A stretch of DNA of 64,000 bases from Roseiarcus sp963761435 (GTDB lineage Bacteria; Pseudomonadota; Alphaproteobacteria; Rhizobiales; Beijerinckiaceae). Shown here in pieces: positions 61,653-64,000 of the stretch (position 1 is the first letter of the stretch; each line of letters starts with the position of its first letter). The stretch covers positions 496,001 through 560,000 of the forward strand of contig CAVXHJ010000001.1 in NCBI GenBank assembly GCA_963761435.1, read 5' to 3'. Both the position numbers and the translations under genes were made by a program. The notes under the pieces are model-generated. The model did no database searches. It saw only the letters and a program-made list of their open reading frames with translations, and was not told the origin of the DNA.

Positions 61653-62870
61653 ATGAGCGACTTTCATCGGGTGCGGCGCTTGCCGCCTTATGTCTTCGAG
61701 CAGGTCAATGCGCTCAAGGCCAAGGCCCGCGCCGGCGGGGCCGACATCGTCGATCTCGGCATGGGCAACCCGGACCTGCCGGCCCCGAAGCACGTGCTCG
61801 AGAAACTGATCGAGACCGTCGGCAAGCCGCGGACCGACCGCTATTCCGCCTCGAAAGGCATCGCGGGCTTGCGCCGCGCCCAGGCTGGCTATTACGCGCG
61901 CCGGTTCGGCGTGAAGCTCAATCCCGAGACGCAGGTCGTCGCCACCCTCGGCTCGAAGGAAGGCTTCGCCAATATGGCGCAGGCGATCACCGCGCCCGGC
62001 GACGTGGTGCTGGTGCCGAACCCGTCCTATCCGATCCACGCCTTCGGCTTCCTGATGGCCGGCGGCGTCATCCGCTCCGTGCCGGCGGAGCCGGGCCCCG
62101 AGTTCTTCACCGCGGTCGAGCGCGCGATCATGCATTCGATCCCGAAGCCGATCGCGGTCGTGGTCTGCTATCCGTCCAACCCGACGGCGATGGTCGCCTC
62201 GCTCGACTTCTATAAGGATCTGGTCCTGTTCGCGAAGAAGCACGAGATTTTCGTGCTCTCCGACATCGCCTACGCCGAGGTCTACTTCGACGACGCGCCG
62301 CCGCCCTCGATTCTGCAGGCGCCCGGCGCCTTCGATGTCGCGGTCGAGTTCACCTCGATGTCGAAGACCTATTCGATGGCCGGCTGGCGGATCGGCTTTG
62401 CGGTCGGCAACGAGCGGCTGCTGGCGGCGCTGGCTCGGGTCAAGTCCTATCTCGATTACGGCGCCTATACTCCGATCCAGGTCGCCGCCGCTGCGGCGCT
62501 CAACGGTCCGGACGATTGCGTGCGCGAGATGCGCGCGACCTATAAGCGCCGCCGCGACGTGATGATCGAGAGCTTCACCGCGGCCGGCTGGCCGATCGAC
62601 AAGCCCAGCGCCTCGATGTTCGCCTGGACCCCGGTGCCCGAGCGCTTCCGCCATCTCGGCAGCCTCGAGTTCTCGAAGCTTCTGATCGAGAAGGCCGACG
62701 TCGCCGTCGCGCCGGGGATCGGTTTCGGCGAGCACGGCGACGATTTCGTCCGCCTCGCTTTGGTCGAGAACGAACAGCGCATCCGTCAGGCGGCGCGCGG
62801 CGTCAGGCGCTTCTTCGAAAGCGCCGACAAGACGCTGCATAATGTGGTGAAGCTCAAGAAGCAGGCGTGA
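61653..62870 (+). CDS. LL-diaminopimelate / alanine aminotransferase-type PLP enzyme
   Basis: ATG 61653 (MSDFHRVRRLPPYVFEQVN) gives about 405 residues of fold-type I aminotransferase. Motifs are DLGMGNPDLPAPKHV, VVCYPSNPTA, SDIAYAEVYFD and SMSKTYSMAGWRIGF with the PLP lysine. In alphaproteobacteria this protein (AlaC/DapL-like) usually precedes homoserine dehydrogenase; here a transposase remnant follows directly. TTG 61644 is an alternative start with a closer AGGGG. The substrate is probably pyruvate/alanine or LL-diaminopimelate. Confidence 0.9.
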   Translation: MSDFHRVRRLPPYVFEQVNALKAKARAGGADIVDLGMGNPDLPAPKHVLEKLIETVGKPRTDRYSASKGIAGLRRAQAGYYARRFGVKLNPETQVVATLGSKEGFANMAQAITAPGDVVLVPNPSYPIHAFGFLMAGGVIRSVPAEPGPEFFTAVERAIMHSIPKPIAVVVCYPSNPTAMVASLDFYKDLVLFAKKHEIFVLSDIAYAEVYFDDAPPPSILQAPGAFDVAVEFTSMSKTYSMAGWRIGFAVGNERLLAALARVKSYLDYGAYTPIQVAAAAALNGPDDCVREMRATYKRRRDVMIESFTAAGWPIDKPSASMFAWTPVPERFRHLGSLEFSKLLIEKADVAVAPGIGFGEHGDDFVRLALVENEQRIRQAARGVRRFFESADKTLHNVVKLKKQA

Positions 62871-62889
62871 GCGGGCGCCTATTCGCGAG

Positions 62890-63345
62890 TAACTCTCGCG
62901 GCGACGCTCAAGCTCGACGCCAGCGCCGGATCGGTCGAGGAGGCGGCGCGGATCGTCAGGCGAATTCGGGCGCGCTGGCTGAAGACGCGCATCCTGTTGC
63001 GCGCCGACTCGGGCTTCGCCCGCGAGGCGCTAAGGCTTGGCGCGAACAGAACCGGGTCGACTTCGTGTTCGGCCTGGCGCGCAAACCCCGGCTCTTCGAG
63101 GAGATCGAAGCCGAACTCGCGCAGGCCGAGGCGGAAGCCGCCGTGACCGGCAAACCGGCCCGCCGCTTGAGGGACTTCCGCTATGCGACCCTCGACAGCT
63201 GGTCGCGCCGGCGCCGGGTGATCGGCAAGGCGGAATGGACAAAGGGCGAGGCCAATCCGCGCTTCATCGTCACCCCGCTCAAGCAGGGCGAGATGCACGG
63301 CTGCTTCCTCTACGAGACGATCCACTGCGCTCGCGGCGACATGGA
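62890..63345 (+). pseudogene. IS1380-family transposase remnant
   Basis: Fragments of an IS1380-type (DDE) transposase read through two frames. RRIRARWLKTRILLRADSGFAREAL comes first in pieces, then WREQNRVDFVFGLARKPRLF, GKPARRLRDFRYATLDSWS, EWTKGEANPRFIVTPL and CARGDMEN. The break at about 63028-63034 is a missing base, and both ends of the element and its inverted repeats are absent. It is a decayed internal fragment just after the aminotransferase gene. Confidence 0.8.
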
Positions 63346-63585
63346 GAACTCATCGATCGAGAATGTCGCGCTGGTGTTCGCTGCGGAGGACGGTCGTGGC
63401 CCTGCCGCGGCCAAGGCGGCAGCCGCGACGCCCGATCGAAGAAGTTCGCAGCAATTCACGATTCCAATCCTCTCAAACCAACGGAATTGGCTGCATGAAA
63501 CCCCTGAGTCAACTCCACGTCATTTCGGAAAAGACCGGCCCGAGGAGAGGCTGGAAGCCCCAATCGGGTGAGCCGCAGCGCCCCC

Positions 63586-64000
63586 TCACCCGCCGAACAC
63601 GTCGTTGGTCTGCGCTGTGACGCGCACGAAGGTGGTGCGCTTCGGGACCTCCTTGAGGTGGGCGGCGCCGATATAGGTCATCATCGAGCGCACGCCGCCC
63701 ATGATCTCGGCCATCGTGCCGTCGACCGATCCCCGGTAGGGCGTCTCGACCGTCTTGCCCTCGGCGGCGCGATAGTGGGCAACGCCGCCGGAATGTTTCC
63801 GCATCGCGGTCTCCGACGACATGCCGTAGAACGTCATGCCGACCGCGATCTTCTCGCCGCCTCGCTCCTCAAACCGGATCTGGCCGTCGCATTCGTCGTG
63901 GCCGGCGAGCATGCCGCCGAGCATGACGAAATCGGCGCCCGCGCCATAGGCTTTGGCGACGTCGCCGGGCGCGGTGCAGCCGCCATCGGCGCAGACCTGA
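63586..64000 (-). CDS. guaC: GMP reductase, C-terminal part
   Basis: The reverse strand is open from the window edge to a stop at 63586. It includes QVCADGGCTAPGDVAKAYGAGADFVMLGGMLAGHDE, then MTFYGMSSETAMRKHSGG and PYRGSVDGTMAEIMGGVRSMMTYIG. These match GMP reductase, which converts GMP to IMP with NADPH, rather than IMP dehydrogenase. The start and catalytic Cys lie beyond 64000. Confidence 0.88.
   Translation of the reverse strand, partial: QVCADGGCTAPGDVAKAYGAGADFVMLGGMLAGHDECDGQIRFEERGGEKIAVGMTFYGMSSETAMRKHSGGVAHYRAAEGKTVETPYRGSVDGTMAEIMGGVRSMMTYIGAAHLKEVPKRTTFVRVTAQTNDVFGG

Overview
The window is GC-rich chromosomal DNA from an alphaproteobacterium, most likely Hyphomicrobiales (Beijerinckiaceae/Methylocystaceae-like). 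The evidence is the gene order uppS-cdsA-dxr-rseP-bamA-lpxD-fabZ-lpxA-lpxI-lpxB, including the alphaproteobacteria-typical lpxI. Also consistent are the cysE/DUF3126 pair, a PHB synthase, a glutathione-dependent formaldehyde-activating enzyme and a copper-handling gene cluster. The last two would suit a C1-metabolising relative, but no methane or methanol oxidation gene is present, so that remains an inference. No rRNA, tRNA, CRISPR array or complete insertion sequence was found.

Layout. 1-10.7 kb: a VWA/CoxE-like fragment, a metallophosphoesterase, a class III cyclase with TPRs, a divergent MarR/cupin pair with twin operators, a TetR/cupin pair, an 8-oxoguanine deaminase and a run of membrane transporters ending in cytochrome b561. 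10.7-17 kb: mixed housekeeping genes (cysE, DUF3126, PilZ, PAS, rhomboid protease) and small proteins. 17-22.8 kb: osmoregulated periplasmic glucan genes opgG-opgH and glmU, bracketed by two copies of a dispersed repeat. 23-29.5 kb: a large cyclase/ATPase, a radical SAM protein and a lipase. 30.5-36.6 kb: a tight four-gene operon of a prostaglandin-synthase-like heme dioxygenase, an Old-Yellow-Enzyme reductase, a di-heme cytochrome c and a small membrane protein. 36.7-40 kb: a five-gene copper cluster. 40-45.4 kb: glmS followed by a three-gene polysaccharide-modification island. 45.7-57.6 kb: frr plus the isoprenoid, phospholipid, outer-membrane and lipid A cluster. 57.6-64 kb: a repeat-rich gap, phaC, a lipoprotein, an aminotransferase, a transposase remnant and the end of guaC.

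The genes converge on envelope construction: GlmS and GlmU make UDP-GlcNAc, which LpxA/D/I/B turn into lipid A. UppS, Dxr and CdsA supply isoprenoid and phospholipid precursors, BamA and RseP handle outer-membrane assembly and stress, and OpgGH makes periplasmic glucans.

Three observations stand out. First, the 30.5-36.6 kb operon, perhaps with the nearby lipase, looks like a bacterial oxylipin pathway: the dioxygenase has the Tyr-x-x-His pair of cyclooxygenase-type enzymes and a C-terminal region that resembles a degenerate P450. Second, about ten genes carry or appear to carry single +1 frameshifts. Six of the frameshifts sit exactly on GANTTC hexamers whose repair by one T gives GANTC, the CcrM methylation site. 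This points to systematic base-calling error at methylated sites rather than real pseudogenes. Third, an apparently undescribed repeat of about 130 bp occurs three times, each time downstream of a gene and in the same orientation relative to it.
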